This document shows, piece after piece, positions 34,838-44,363 of a stretch of DNA of 64,000 nt. The notes beneath the pieces are model-generated. The model ran no database searches, was not told the origin of the DNA, and was given only the letters and a program-made list of their open reading frames with translations. This DNA is from Pseudomaricurvus sp033283335 (lineage in GTDB: Bacteria; Pseudomonadota; Gammaproteobacteria; Pseudomonadales; Cellvibrionaceae). The translations under genes were made by a program, and so were the position numbers. Numbering within the stretch: the stretch's first letter is position 1; the number at the start of each line of letters is the position of its first letter. The DNA is taken from the NCBI GenBank assembly GCA_033283335.1, contig JAWMQP010000002.1, positions 496,001 to 560,000 of the forward strand, written 5' to 3'.

Positions 34838-36721
34838 GTGACAGCAACCATTATCCAGAGCAACAACACGCCGTTAAAGACCGTCGAGGTGGACGGCGTC
34901 ACGGTAGACCTGATTGAAAATGCCCTGCGCAATGCCCGGGAAGAGATGGACGCAGTGTTGTTTCGCACCGCCATGTCACCGGGTATTCGAGAGCAGGGAG
35001 ACTGCTTCCCGATGATCGCCAACCCGGAAGGGAAGATGGTGGTGGGTCAGTTTGGTTCGTTTATAGGCCCTTTTTTAGAAGCCTATAACGAGGAAATTGA
35101 GGAAGGTGACATCATTCTCACCAATGACCCCTATATGTGCAACGCGGCTGTATCGCACTTGCCGGACTGGGTGGTACTGGTACCGGTTTTCAAGGAAGGT
35201 CGCCATATTGCCTGGTCTGCCATGTTCGGGCATATGTCAGACAATGGTGGCATGGTCCCCGGGTCGATTCCCATCCAGGCCACCACCATCTATCAGGAAG
35301 GTATCCGCATTCCCCCCATTAAGCTCTACAAGAAAGGTGTATTGCAATCCGACCTGCTTGAATTGATTCTGCATAATGTGCGCACACCTCAATGGAACCG
35401 CTTTGATCTCAATGCCCTGGTTGCCGCCTGTAACTCGGCGGCCAGACGATGTGTGGAACTGGCACAGCGCTTTGGCGACGATGTACTGGTATCCACCATG
35501 AACATCATGCTGCAACGCAATCATGATGCCATGAAACACATTATCCAGAACTTTATCCCCGAACAGCCGCGCGAGTTTGAAGACTATCTGTGTGACGATG
35601 GTATGGGCATGGGGCCTTACCGGATCAAGTGCAAAATGTGGCGTGAAGGCGATACCGCCATTTTCGATTTTACCGGTACTGATCCGCAAGCCCAGAGCTC
35701 TGTGAACTTTTTCCTCAATGAGGATATGTTCAAAATGTTTTTCGGCTCCTTCACGATTAATGTTGTCGATCCGCAGATTGTATTCAATGATGGGTTTTAC
35801 GAACTGGTCGATGTGCGCATTCCTGAAGGGACTTTGTTGAAACCCAAGTTTCCGGCGGCGCTCTCGGGTCGAACCCATGCCCTGGGTCGAATTTTTGATT
35901 TACTGGGGGCACTGCTGGGTATGGGTGCACCGGAACAGATGCTCAATGCGGCTGGGTTTTCCGATTCGCCCCATTTGTTCTTTTCCGGCTACAAGGAAGA
36001 TGGCGAGTGGTTTCAGTTATTTCAGATCGGTTTCGGCGGCATTCCCGGCAGGCCCGTGGGCGATGGCCCAGATGGCCACTCCCTGTGGCCGGGCTTTACC
36101 AATGTGCCCAATGAGTTTATTGAATCCTATTTCCCGTTACGCATCGAGCGTTATGAGACCATTCCCGATTCAGGGGGGGCTGGTTTGCATCGGGGTGGAA
36201 ATGGCTTGAGTGTGGCTTATCGTTTTCTCGTCGATGGTGAAATCGGTATTCACGACGAACGCTGGTTGACCTACCCCTGGGGTGTGCTGGGCGGTGAGCC
36301 AGGCTTGCGCTCGACCAAGAGACTGGTTCGCAGTGATGGCAGCGAGCAATGGTTGCCAGCCAAAATTGAAGGGGTGAAGGTCAAGAAAGGGGATCTCTTG
36401 TACTTCAATACCTGGGGTGGCGGCGGCTGGGGCGATCCCTATGCCCGTGACCCTGAGCTGGTGCGACAGGATGTTGATCGTCGGTTAGTGACGATTGAGG
36501 GTGCACGCCGCTATGGGGTGGTTATTACCCCTGATGGGCTGGTGGACACTGCAGCCACCCAGCAACTACGCCAGCAATTGGTTGAGACAAGAGGAGAACC
36601 CCCGTTGTTCAATCGAGGGGGTAGCATTGAGCAGCTGAAAGAAAAATGTCAGGCAGAAACCCATTTACCGCCACCGCAATCACCGAGCTTTTTGCTGGCA
36701 TCCAACGAGCAAAGTGGCTGA
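34838..36721 (+). CDS. Hydantoinase/oxoprolinase family protein, subunit B
   Basis: A 627-residue HyuB-type subunit, partner of the preceding A subunit (13-base gap). Family features visible are FRTAMSPGIREQGDCFPMIA, EEGDIILTNDPYMCNAA, and SAMFGHMSDNGGMVPGS. The C-terminus has the glycine-rich run NTWGGGGWGDPYARDPE typical for the family. The GTG start has GGAGGGAAG upstream. The gene overlaps the activator gene by 8 bases. The extra C-terminal 60 residues after the DUF-like core are not conserved to my knowledge. Confidence 0.9.
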   Translation: MTATIIQSNNTPLKTVEVDGVTVDLIENALRNAREEMDAVLFRTAMSPGIREQGDCFPMIANPEGKMVVGQFGSFIGPFLEAYNEEIEEGDIILTNDPYMCNAAVSHLPDWVVLVPVFKEGRHIAWSAMFGHMSDNGGMVPGSIPIQATTIYQEGIRIPPIKLYKKGVLQSDLLELILHNVRTPQWNRFDLNALVAACNSAARRCVELAQRFGDDVLVSTMNIMLQRNHDAMKHIIQNFIPEQPREFEDYLCDDGMGMGPYRIKCKMWREGDTAIFDFTGTDPQAQSSVNFFLNEDMFKMFFGSFTINVVDPQIVFNDGFYELVDVRIPEGTLLKPKFPAALSGRTHALGRIFDLLGALLGMGAPEQMLNAAGFSDSPHLFFSGYKEDGEWFQLFQIGFGGIPGRPVGDGPDGHSLWPGFTNVPNEFIESYFPLRIERYETIPDSGGAGLHRGGNGLSVAYRFLVDGEIGIHDERWLTYPWGVLGGEPGLRSTKRLVRSDGSEQWLPAKIEGVKVKKGDLLYFNTWGGGGWGDPYARDPELVRQDVDRRLVTIEGARRYGVVITPDGLVDTAATQQLRQQLVETRGEPPLFNRGGSIEQLKEKCQAETHLPPPQSPSFLLASNEQSG

Positions 36722-38354
36722 CCAGCATGTTGACGTCGCTTCGGATTGGACCCCTGATATGAGCCGAGCGAGCGACCCGCGAGTGCGCATGCTTCTGATT
36801 GGCTATCGGGGCTTCAGTGAGCTCATTAATTCCGTCACCCAGGAGTTTGCTGATCAGGTCGACGTGAATATTGTAGAATCACTGGCTGGTGGCAACACCG
36901 ACTATCACGACCTGGTCGCCAAAAGACAGCCCGATGTGGTGGCCAGTGCGGGTTCCAATGCGGCTTATCTTGCCGCTACCCTGTCGGTACCGGTGATTAG
37001 CCAGCAGGTGACTGACACCGATGTGATTGAGGCGTTAGCCACCGCAAGGCGTCTTTCTCGCAGGATACATTTGTTCCTCTATCAACCGGAAAACACGCCC
37101 AGCCCCCGGTTGTTTCAAAGCCTGCCAGGATTGCTGGATGTTGATGTGGTTTTTCATAGCTACAGTACTGCCAGGCAGGCCAGTCAATTGCTGCATTTGG
37201 CATTGGCTGAGGACAGCCCGCAAGTTGTTGTCGGCCCCAGTTATATTTGCCATCTGGCAGAGCAGCAAGGGGTACCTGGGATCCTGGTTTATAGTCAGGA
37301 ATCAGCGCGAGCTATGTTACGTGAAGCTATTGACGTGGGTCGACATCAAGCACACATGCGTGTGGGTGATGATCAGTCTGACAAGCAACAAACATTTGTC
37401 ATCCGTTCCGATAATATGAAACAGCTGGCAAGACTGGTGCGCACCTATGCACGAGGTCCGGCGTCGGTATTGATTCATGGCGAAAGTGGTACCGGCAAAG
37501 AGCATATTGCCAGAGAATTACACCGGCACAGCGACTTCAGTTCGGGTGAATTGGTAGCGGTTAACTGTGGCAGTATTCCTAACGAGCTGTTCGAAAGCGA
37601 ACTGTTCGGTTATGCCGACGGTGCATTTACCAGTTCGCGTCGTGGTGGTCGTGTCGGGTTGGTTGAGCGCGCCAATGGCGGCGTATTATACCTGGACGAA
37701 GTTGGAGAAATGCCCCTCTCGCAGCAAGTAAAATTGTTGCGTGTTCTGCAGGAAAAGCGTATCAGACCTGTAGGCGCTAACCGGGAAATTCCCCTGGATT
37801 TTAAAGTCATTGCTGCGACAAACCGGGACTTGCGAGAGGCTGTCCGTCAAGGGGAGTTTCGCGATGACCTCTATTATCGCTTGAATGTATTTTCCCTCAG
37901 CTTGCCACCATTACGGGAGCGGCCTGAGGATGTGGAGGACATTGCCCACTATTACTTGCGGGAATACGGCTTTCGTTATGATGTCAATTTCGATGCTGGC
38001 GAGATATTTCAAAGTATTCTTCGGGTATTCCGTCATTACCACTGGCCAGGTAATGTGCGAGAACTGCAAAACTTTATTGAGCGTCTGGTGGTTAATCTCC
38101 AGGCAGATCCGACAGGAAAATTTAGCGAGGCAATGCTAAGCCAGATATTGCCGGAATTATTTTTGCCTGTGCCTGATGGCGGTGAGCAAGTCGCTTCCCT
38201 GAGACAAAGAGAAGAAATAGCGATCCGTGAAGCCATGCAGGCCTTTAACGGCGATAAAAGCCAGGTTGCCCAACATTTAGGAATCAGTACAACAACCCTG
38301 TGGCGTCGGTTGCGAGAATTGGATTCAGTCGATATCAATCAACAAAAAGTGTAA
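36714..38354 (+). CDS. Sigma-54-dependent activator with PrpR-type sensor domain
   Basis: A 546-residue enhancer-binding protein. The first 190 residues have the PrpR_N fold (RVRMLLIGYRGFSELINSV, then DVNIVESLAGG), which in PrpR binds a small acid. The AAA domain follows with Walker A GESGTGKE, the sigma-54 contact loop, Walker B NGGVLYLDEVGEM and the arginine-finger region FRDDLYYRLNVF. The C-terminal helix-turn-helix is Fis-like (SQVAQHLGISTTTLWRRLRE). The contact loop reads GAFTSS instead of GAFTGA, an unusual change. It overlaps the HyuB gene by 8 bases and probably activates the sigma-54 promoter at 30471 in response to a pathway acid. Confidence 0.9.
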   Translation: MADQHVDVASDWTPDMSRASDPRVRMLLIGYRGFSELINSVTQEFADQVDVNIVESLAGGNTDYHDLVAKRQPDVVASAGSNAAYLAATLSVPVISQQVTDTDVIEALATARRLSRRIHLFLYQPENTPSPRLFQSLPGLLDVDVVFHSYSTARQASQLLHLALAEDSPQVVVGPSYICHLAEQQGVPGILVYSQESARAMLREAIDVGRHQAHMRVGDDQSDKQQTFVIRSDNMKQLARLVRTYARGPASVLIHGESGTGKEHIARELHRHSDFSSGELVAVNCGSIPNELFESELFGYADGAFTSSRRGGRVGLVERANGGVLYLDEVGEMPLSQQVKLLRVLQEKRIRPVGANREIPLDFKVIAATNRDLREAVRQGEFRDDLYYRLNVFSLSLPPLRERPEDVEDIAHYYLREYGFRYDVNFDAGEIFQSILRVFRHYHWPGNVRELQNFIERLVVNLQADPTGKFSEAMLSQILPELFLPVPDGGEQVASLRQREEIAIREAMQAFNGDKSQVAQHLGISTTTLWRRLRELDSVDINQQKV

Positions 38355-38433
38355 TTCACAAGGTAGTGATCAGAAGACATAGATATCAAAACCCATAGCT
38401 ATCAAAATCGTTGTATCAACCTGGAGAAGGAAC

Positions 38434-40968
38434 GTGAAACTACAAAAGAAACCTTTGGTACTCGGGCTGTCTGCGGCTGTTGCCGCATGGGGGATTCAGC
38501 AGCCAGTGGCAATTGCCCAATCTAATTCACTCAGCATCGAAGAAGTTGTGGTGACAGCACGCAAGCGAAGTGAGAACCTGCAGGAGGTACCTATCGCCAT
38601 CAAGGCGATTGACGAGGTAACCATCCAGCGAGCGGGTATCGAGCGTGCTGCCGATTATATCGGTCTGGTACCTAATGTGACTTTGGTGGATACCGCCAAT
38701 GTGGGTGATACACAAGTCAGTATCCGCGGTATTGTTTCAACCCGGGATGCAGAGTCCACCTTTGCCTATGTGGTAGACGGTGTCCTGAGCACCAACCCCA
38801 ACAGTTTTAATGAAGAGCTGTTTGATGTTCAGCAAATTGAAGTACTCAAGGGGCCGCAGGGGGCGTTATACGGACGTAATGCCGTGGCCGGCGCCATTCT
38901 GGTCACCACCAAGCAACCGACCAATGACTTCGAGGTCAAAGTCGGTGGTGGCATTGCGAACAACGACAGTTACAAGGTCAATGCCATGGTCAGCGGTCCG
39001 ATCATTGAGGACACCTTGTTGGCACGTCTGGCGGTCAGTACCCGTGAGACAGATGGTTTCTACGAAAATATATACACCGGTGAAGACGACGCTGTCGATT
39101 ATCTTGAGGACACCAGTGTCCGCGGACGCATGATCTGGAACCTGTCCGAAGACCTGTCACTGGATTTTCGCGCCGGTTACTCAGAAGTGAAGGGCGGTGC
39201 TATTAACTTTAATGCCGCCTTTGCCATTCCGTTGTTTGTGGATGTGGTGGGATCACCCGAATTCTACAAAGACGTCAACGACATGGATTTTCGTTTCACC
39301 TTTAACGTGCCAGGTGAAAACGAGCAGGAGACGATGGACTTTTCTGTCAAGGCAGAGTGGGACCTGAAGTTTGCAGATTTGATTGCCAGCTTTGCGTACA
39401 GTGAATTGGAGGAGTATCTGCTTTCCGACGGGACCAGCGCGACTTTCTATGGCTATGAGCTGACGCCCAGCTGTCAGGCGGATCGTGCTGCGCTCAACAG
39501 TTTTACTCGTCCGGATTTGTTCGGACCGGTTGCGGCACCGTTTGTGGTGTTGCCGCCTGGGCCCGGCTCAGATTTCGAGGGTATCTACGGGCCTTATACT
39601 GCCACTGCCTGTGACGGTTACCAGTATCAGGAGCGCAACCAGGAAGATATCAGCGTTGATGTGCGACTGGTATCACACGCGGATCAATCTTTGCGCTGGA
39701 TCGGCGGTCTCTACTATGCCGAGATTGAGCGCGAAGTGGTGGTGGCTTATGGCGCTGACCAGGGATTGGGCTTTGCCCGCCAGCCCTACGTCCCCGCGGA
39801 TGGGCCCAACCCAACGGACCTCTTGTTCTGGGATAATTTCGATACCACCGTGTACGCCGCCTACGGCCAGATTGAACTGGATTTGACGGAGTCCCTGGAG
39901 CTGTCCATCGCGGCCCGTTACGACCGTGAGGAGCGCGAGGTGGATAACCAGGTACCCAACGTGTCAAATTCCGGGCTTAACGTCAACCTGGTTGACCCGG
40001 TGACCTTTGCACCGGGACCCATCAATCCAGCATTGGCCAGCAACCCGGGTGGGGTGCCCGACCGGGATGACACCTTTACTCAGTTCCAGCCTAAAGTGAC
40101 GCTGGACTGGGCCGTGGCCGAAGATATTCACCTGTTCGCAAGTTATGGGTTGGGTTTCCGCAGTGGTGGATTCAACTCGGTCGGTACCGAAGACCTGCTC
40201 AATTTCTGGTTCAACGCCGGCTACGGTGGGCCGGGTGAAGCGGTGAACGCCCAGTTACAGGTGACCGATGACTACGACAAGGAAGTGTCAACGGCCTATG
40301 AGATCGGTCTCAAATCCGAATGGTGGGATCAGCGCCTGCGACTGAATGCCTCGGTGTTTCGCACAGAAGTCGAAGATAACCAGTTCTTCGAGTTTTTTGC
40401 CGGACCTTTCGGTCTGCTGCGCTCTGTGACCACCATTGACGAGCTCTATATTCAAGGTATCGAAGCGGACTTTACCTTCATCGCCGCTGAAGGTTTGACG
40501 TTGTACGGTGGTGTCGGTTTGCTCGATTCCGAGATTAAGAAAAACCGCAATCGCCCCCTGACCGAAGGCAATGACGTGCCTCAGGCTCCGGATACTACCG
40601 CCAACCTGGGATTAGAATGGGTCCTGCCGCTGGGTGATTCAGTTAATCTGGTCACTCGTCTGGACTGGCAATATGTGGGTGAGACCTGGTTCCATACCCT
40701 GCAAGGGGAAGAGACACCGACTATCTGGAATGCGTTCTTTGCACCCGGCTTTAACCAGAACTTCTCGCGCTCCTCTCGTGACCCATACGACACCGTTGAC
40801 TTGCGGGTGGGTATAGAGGGAACCGACTGGTCTTTGATGGCGTGGGGACGGAACCTCACCGATGAAGAGTACCTGCAGGAAGTGATTCCGGCTCCCGAGT
40901 TTGGAGGCAGCTTTAATCATCCTTCGGCCCTTCGATCTTACGGACTTGATTTCTCCTACCGTTTCTAA
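38434..40968 (+). CDS. TonB-dependent outer-membrane receptor (copy 2)
   Basis: An 844-residue outer-membrane receptor. A signal peptide (cleavage near AIAQS) is followed by the TonB box region EEVVVTARKRSENLQEVP, the plug motifs AYVVDGVLSTNPN and KGPQGALYGRNAVAGAI, and a barrel ending in YGLDFSYRF. The start is GTG with GGAGAAGGAA upstream. It lies 79 bases after the sigma-54 activator on the same strand and is the probable importer of the substrate handled by the preceding operon. No second sigma-54 promoter was seen in the gap. Confidence 0.92.
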   Translation: MKLQKKPLVLGLSAAVAAWGIQQPVAIAQSNSLSIEEVVVTARKRSENLQEVPIAIKAIDEVTIQRAGIERAADYIGLVPNVTLVDTANVGDTQVSIRGIVSTRDAESTFAYVVDGVLSTNPNSFNEELFDVQQIEVLKGPQGALYGRNAVAGAILVTTKQPTNDFEVKVGGGIANNDSYKVNAMVSGPIIEDTLLARLAVSTRETDGFYENIYTGEDDAVDYLEDTSVRGRMIWNLSEDLSLDFRAGYSEVKGGAINFNAAFAIPLFVDVVGSPEFYKDVNDMDFRFTFNVPGENEQETMDFSVKAEWDLKFADLIASFAYSELEEYLLSDGTSATFYGYELTPSCQADRAALNSFTRPDLFGPVAAPFVVLPPGPGSDFEGIYGPYTATACDGYQYQERNQEDISVDVRLVSHADQSLRWIGGLYYAEIEREVVVAYGADQGLGFARQPYVPADGPNPTDLLFWDNFDTTVYAAYGQIELDLTESLELSIAARYDREEREVDNQVPNVSNSGLNVNLVDPVTFAPGPINPALASNPGGVPDRDDTFTQFQPKVTLDWAVAEDIHLFASYGLGFRSGGFNSVGTEDLLNFWFNAGYGGPGEAVNAQLQVTDDYDKEVSTAYEIGLKSEWWDQRLRLNASVFRTEVEDNQFFEFFAGPFGLLRSVTTIDELYIQGIEADFTFIAAEGLTLYGGVGLLDSEIKKNRNRPLTEGNDVPQAPDTTANLGLEWVLPLGDSVNLVTRLDWQYVGETWFHTLQGEETPTIWNAFFAPGFNQNFSRSSRDPYDTVDLRVGIEGTDWSLMAWGRNLTDEEYLQEVIPAPEFGGSFNHPSALRSYGLDFSYRF

Positions 40969-41146
40969 ACCATCATACTGCCTACGTACTAGCTGGCTTA
41001 GTCCGGCTGGTACGCTTTCTTAGTCACACTATGTATCATTTTTTCTGCTTGTAAAACGTATTGGTCATGGTATTGTTTAAATACATGTCAAAGCCCTTGT
41101 CATCTCGCAAAGGGCAACGGCGTCTTCTAACCAGAAGGGGACGAAC

Positions 41147-41461
41147 ATGAGTAAAGAGACCGTGCAGTTAACAATCCCACCGGATGTTGATATTTCAGAT
41201 CTTGAACTGGAATTTGTCGACGGTACCAATTTACGTTTCAACTGGGCTCCCATCCATAGAATCTGCGAAGCCAGCAATTTTCCATTCGAGAATTTTACCG
41301 AGAAACAAGATGACAACGTATCTGCGCTGTTGCATGGCTGGTACGAGCTACACATCAACAATGGCGGTGAACCAGACCCTGTGGCTGAATTCATTCTTGC
41401 CGAAGTAAAAGCCATGAAGAGAATCGGCCAGAAAGTACAGTTTTTTCCAGGACATGCCTAA
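41147..41461 (+). CDS. Hypothetical protein, 104 residues
   Basis: I do not recognise this protein. It is soluble, acidic and without a signal peptide; the first half contains PPDVDISDLELEFVDG and the second half is predicted helical (PVAEFILAEVKAMKRIGQKV). AAGGGGACGAAC precedes the ATG at a usable distance. It stands alone between the TonB receptor and an amidohydrolase, with gaps of 178 and 153 bases, so it is probably its own transcription unit. Confidence 0.6.
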   Translation: MSKETVQLTIPPDVDISDLELEFVDGTNLRFNWAPIHRICEASNFPFENFTEKQDDNVSALLHGWYELHINNGGEPDPVAEFILAEVKAMKRIGQKVQFFPGHA

Positions 41462-41614
41462 CCTGGCAGCAGTTCAATGACATCCCTTCTATACTCAAAT
41501 ATTGAGTGCCACCTGCGGTAAACGCGATCATTGGTATTGGTACTTAGAGGCATATTTACCTTTCTCCCGATTTACATTCACTGATGTGGATAACGATAAT
41601 TCAGGGATAATTTC

Positions 41615-43489
41615 ATGAGATTGTCAAAAATACACCAGCTACCCTTGGTCTTTTTATTCGCCTTGCCATGTTTCGTTTTGGCAGAGGCCATCAGGTTGCA
41701 AGATCTCGAAAATCTCGCTGAGTCGTCACCTCCCACAGTAATCTATACAGCTCGTGAATTTATCACCATGGACCCGAATAGACCGAAAGCCGAGGCGGTC
41801 GCGGTGCGTGAGGGAAAATTCGTCGCGGTCGGTAGCCGGACCGATGTTGCTGCGGCGGTTGGTAAGGGTGCACGACTCGACAAATCACTCAACGACAAGG
41901 TTGTGATGCCAGGCTTCGTTGAGCAGCACGTTCACCCGGTGCTGGCAGCACTGGCGATGAACATGAAAGTCATATCAATCGAGGACTGGGATACGATAGA
42001 CGGATTTTCCCCGGCCGTACGCGACGATAAGGGTTATCGGGATCGCCTGACAGAAGCGCTCTCCGCGCACGAAGATAAGAGTAAACCCTTTATCACCTGG
42101 GGTTACCATCACTACTTTCACGGCCAGATGTCTCGTGATTTTCTCGACAAGTTGGCGCCAGATTTTCCGGTTTTCGTATGGCATCGTTCACAGCACGAAT
42201 TTTACCTCAACTCTGCTGCTCTTAAGTTGACTGGCATTGATGAGGCCTACGTATCGGGTCTTGGATCGAGTGCCATCTCCATGATTGAGTTGCCCAAAGG
42301 GCATTTCTTCGAACAGGGGGTTATCGGGATCCTTCCAAAACTCACGCCCTATTTGGCGTCACCGGAGCAGTTCCAACGTGGACTTGAGTTCACCAAAACC
42401 TATTACCACCGCAATGGCATTACCCTCGCCTGTGAACCGGGCGGGTTTCTTTCGAAGCCGTTACAGGAAGCGACCAATGCGGTATATTCACCTGACAGCA
42501 CGCCGTTCAATCACTGTTTTATCGGTGACGGCAAGAGCTTCTATGCGAAAAAACCTGACGACGCTACCAGCTTGCTCGCTGAAACGCGCGCGGTTGAAGA
42601 TTGGGGTAAAGGTCGTACCTGGTACCTGCCGAATCAGGTAAAGCTGTTTACCGATGGTGCTATCTACAGCCAGCTTATGCAGATGAAAGACGGTTACACC
42701 GATGGTCATCACGGGGCGTGGATTATCGACCCACCGGCTTTTGGCTTTATGTTCCAGACCTACTGGGACGCCGGTTACCAGATTCATGTGCACAATAACG
42801 GAGACGCGGGCCTAGACGTATTACTGGGTGAACTCGAGAAGGCAATGGCACGAAAACCACGGGAGGACCACCGTACGGTACTCGTACATTTTGGTTTTGC
42901 CCAACCCGAGCAAGTCAAACGCTGGATAGAACTCGGCGGCATCGTGAGCGGGAATCCCTACTACGTGACGGCCTTGGCCGGACGCTACGCCAAGCTGGGT
43001 ATTGGCCCGGAACGTTCCGCCAATATGGTGCCGAACGAGTACGTTTTAAAACACGGTGGTTCACTTTCCTTCCACTCGGACATGCCGATGGCCCCCGCTA
43101 AGCCATTGCAACTTGTGTGGGCCGCGGTAAATCGCTTTACGGCTGAAGGGCCGGTTGCCGGGCCGCTGCACCGGGTTCCTCTGGACGCTGCACTCAAAGC
43201 CATCACCATCGAGGCCGCTTACTCCATACAAATGGAAAAGCGGGTAGGCTCCATTGAGGTGGGCAAGGACGCAAATCTTACCGCGCTGATGCAAAATCCC
43301 TATGAGATCGCTCCGGAAAAACTAAGAGACATACAGGTTTGGGGGACGATGCTTGAAGGTCGCTTGCAGCCGGTCGGACCTGCGCCGAGGTCCAGTCAAA
43401 TTGAGAGTTCTAAGTCATCGCCCCTCTTGAGCGATAAAGCAATTCAGGACGTGACAATAGCAAGAATGGTGCAGATGCTTGCGCACTGA
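41615..43489 (+). CDS. Exported amidohydrolase (YtcJ-like)
   Basis: A 624-residue metal-dependent amidohydrolase with a signal peptide (cleavage near VLAEA). The N-terminal beta-sandwich begins VIYTAREFITMDPNRPKAEA, and the metal motif HVHP appears in PGFVEQHVHPVLAAL. Later barrel-end motifs are VHNNGDAGLDVLL and SFHSDMPMAPAKPL, and the C-terminal sandwich contains GSIEVGKDANLTAL. YtcJ-type proteins hydrolyse amides or lactam-like compounds; the substrate is unknown. The export signal is unusual for the group and suggests periplasmic breakdown. A cassette follows after a 365-base gap, which contains only one doubtful small reading frame (43687-43800). Confidence 0.87.
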   Translation: MRLSKIHQLPLVFLFALPCFVLAEAIRLQDLENLAESSPPTVIYTAREFITMDPNRPKAEAVAVREGKFVAVGSRTDVAAAVGKGARLDKSLNDKVVMPGFVEQHVHPVLAALAMNMKVISIEDWDTIDGFSPAVRDDKGYRDRLTEALSAHEDKSKPFITWGYHHYFHGQMSRDFLDKLAPDFPVFVWHRSQHEFYLNSAALKLTGIDEAYVSGLGSSAISMIELPKGHFFEQGVIGILPKLTPYLASPEQFQRGLEFTKTYYHRNGITLACEPGGFLSKPLQEATNAVYSPDSTPFNHCFIGDGKSFYAKKPDDATSLLAETRAVEDWGKGRTWYLPNQVKLFTDGAIYSQLMQMKDGYTDGHHGAWIIDPPAFGFMFQTYWDAGYQIHVHNNGDAGLDVLLGELEKAMARKPREDHRTVLVHFGFAQPEQVKRWIELGGIVSGNPYYVTALAGRYAKLGIGPERSANMVPNEYVLKHGGSLSFHSDMPMAPAKPLQLVWAAVNRFTAEGPVAGPLHRVPLDAALKAITIEAAYSIQMEKRVGSIEVGKDANLTALMQNPYEIAPEKLRDIQVWGTMLEGRLQPVGPAPRSSQIESSKSSPLLSDKAIQDVTIARMVQMLAH

Positions 43490-43686
43490 TCACCGCCCGA
43501 CTCAGGCACTAAAGTGTCCTGAAGGTGTGTTATTGACCCATAGCGGCCGGTCAGGATTTGGCTTACCAAAGTATTTGTCTAATTTATAGTCAATTCTCGC
43601 TTCATATAACCAATGGCTCGCTTTGCGCTGGAATATTAACGAAATATGTTGCAGTATCAGTGGCTTACAGGCTCAGGGAGGGAAAT

Positions 43687-43800
43687 ATGGGGAAACCCCA
43701 TATTCAAATATACGAGCCAACTCGCTTTTTGCTGAAGGGAATAATCAGCGGCTTATATTTCCTGATTTATTTCAAAGCGTTACCACTCCCTGACGGTTGA
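43687..43800 (+). CDS. Doubtful small reading frame, 37 residues
   Basis: GGGAGGG precedes the ATG and the product would begin MGKPHIQIYEPTRFLLKG and contain one hydrophobic stretch. There is no other support, so it may well be chance in a gap that otherwise holds no gene. Confidence 0.2.
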   Translation: MGKPHIQIYEPTRFLLKGIISGLYFLIYFKALPLPDG

Positions 43801-43838
43801 ACGTTTTTCGGAAAACGAGATGGCTCCATATACAAATG

Positions 43839-44280
43839 TTAGCTTCTAGAAATTATGAAATACATAGCACTATTGGTTCTAATTCTATCTGCTCCAAGTT
43901 TGTCTTGGTCTGACGATTTATTTTTGGTGCCTGGAGAGAATAAATCAGACGAAATATATAAATGGTTAAATTCACAAGCTAAGCTGGGAAAAATAGAAAT
44001 TAAGAAATATGGCATTGAGCCAGATACTTTTCGGCTTACATACTACAGTCATCATTATTATCCCAATGATAAGAGGCGAACCTATATCAACGTAATTCTC
44101 GAATGCCCGTTAGATATAGAGGACAGTGAAGTGTTAAAAATCATACGCCTCAACATAGTTGTTAGTGAAAAGGGCGAATTGCAACATGTTTGGGAAGAAA
44201 TAGGCGCTCCATTTGACGAGCAAAAAGCTAACAAGTGCGTCAAATAGGACGCTCACAAGTTCGCGCCTTTTACGCAGGCG
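43839..44280 (+). mobile_element. Integron-type gene cassette
   Basis: The cassette runs from the base after G43838 (TTAGCT) to G44280, holds one gene, and ends in an attC site. The 5' box GTTAGCT (43838-43844) is the exact reverse complement of its R'' box AGCTAAC (44226-44232), as expected if both come from the same circular cassette. Removing it would leave G|TTAAGT, a good R' core. No integrase or further array is visible. Confidence 0.65.
43855..44247 (+). CDS. Hypothetical exported protein of the cassette
   Basis: A 130-residue protein with a signal peptide (MKYIALLVLILSAPSLSWS, then DD). The mature part has a predicted alpha/beta pattern and one pair of cysteines (ECPLDI and NKCVK). 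I do not recognise a family. The ATG follows the cassette 5' boundary by 11 bases and no good ribosome-binding site is visible, which is common in cassettes. Its last six codons lie inside the attC site. It is more AT-rich than its chromosomal neighbours, in line with a transferred cassette. Confidence 0.65.
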   Translation: MKYIALLVLILSAPSLSWSDDLFLVPGENKSDEIYKWLNSQAKLGKIEIKKYGIEPDTFRLTYYSHHYYPNDKRRTYINVILECPLDIEDSEVLKIIRLNIVVSEKGELQHVWEEIGAPFDEQKANKCVK

Positions 44281-44286
44281 TTAAGT
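44226..44286 (+). other. attC recombination site
   Basis: A 61-bp element with R'' AGCTAAC, R' GTTAAGT, an outer stem TGCGT/ACGCA next to the boxes, and an inner GGACGC/GCGCC-type stem. This is the folded layout of integron attC sites. It overlaps the 3' end of the cassette gene. Confidence 0.7.
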
Positions 44287-44359
44287 AACCCGAGTTACCC
44301 ACGAGTTGTAGACACCCTCTATTATTGCTTGGAATTCCCATATTTCGTTAATGGGACAT
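44287..44359 (+). repeat. Conserved post-attC segment, copy 2
   Basis: Directly after R' the sequence runs CGAGTTACCCACGAG, TTGTAGACACCC, then GGAATTCCCA and CGTTAATGG. It matches the minus-strand segment 11691-11761, including its position relative to the attC site. Confidence 0.6.
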
Positions 44360-44363
44360 CAAA

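Noticed and set aside
38355..38433. Second sigma-54 promoter before the TonB receptor
   Set aside because: No GG-N10-GC element exists in the 79-base gap; read-through from the operon is more likely.
43600..43840. Possible attC of a preceding cassette (TATAACCAATGGCTCGC near 43605)
   Set aside because: The paired right half would be more than 200 bases away and inner stems are missing.
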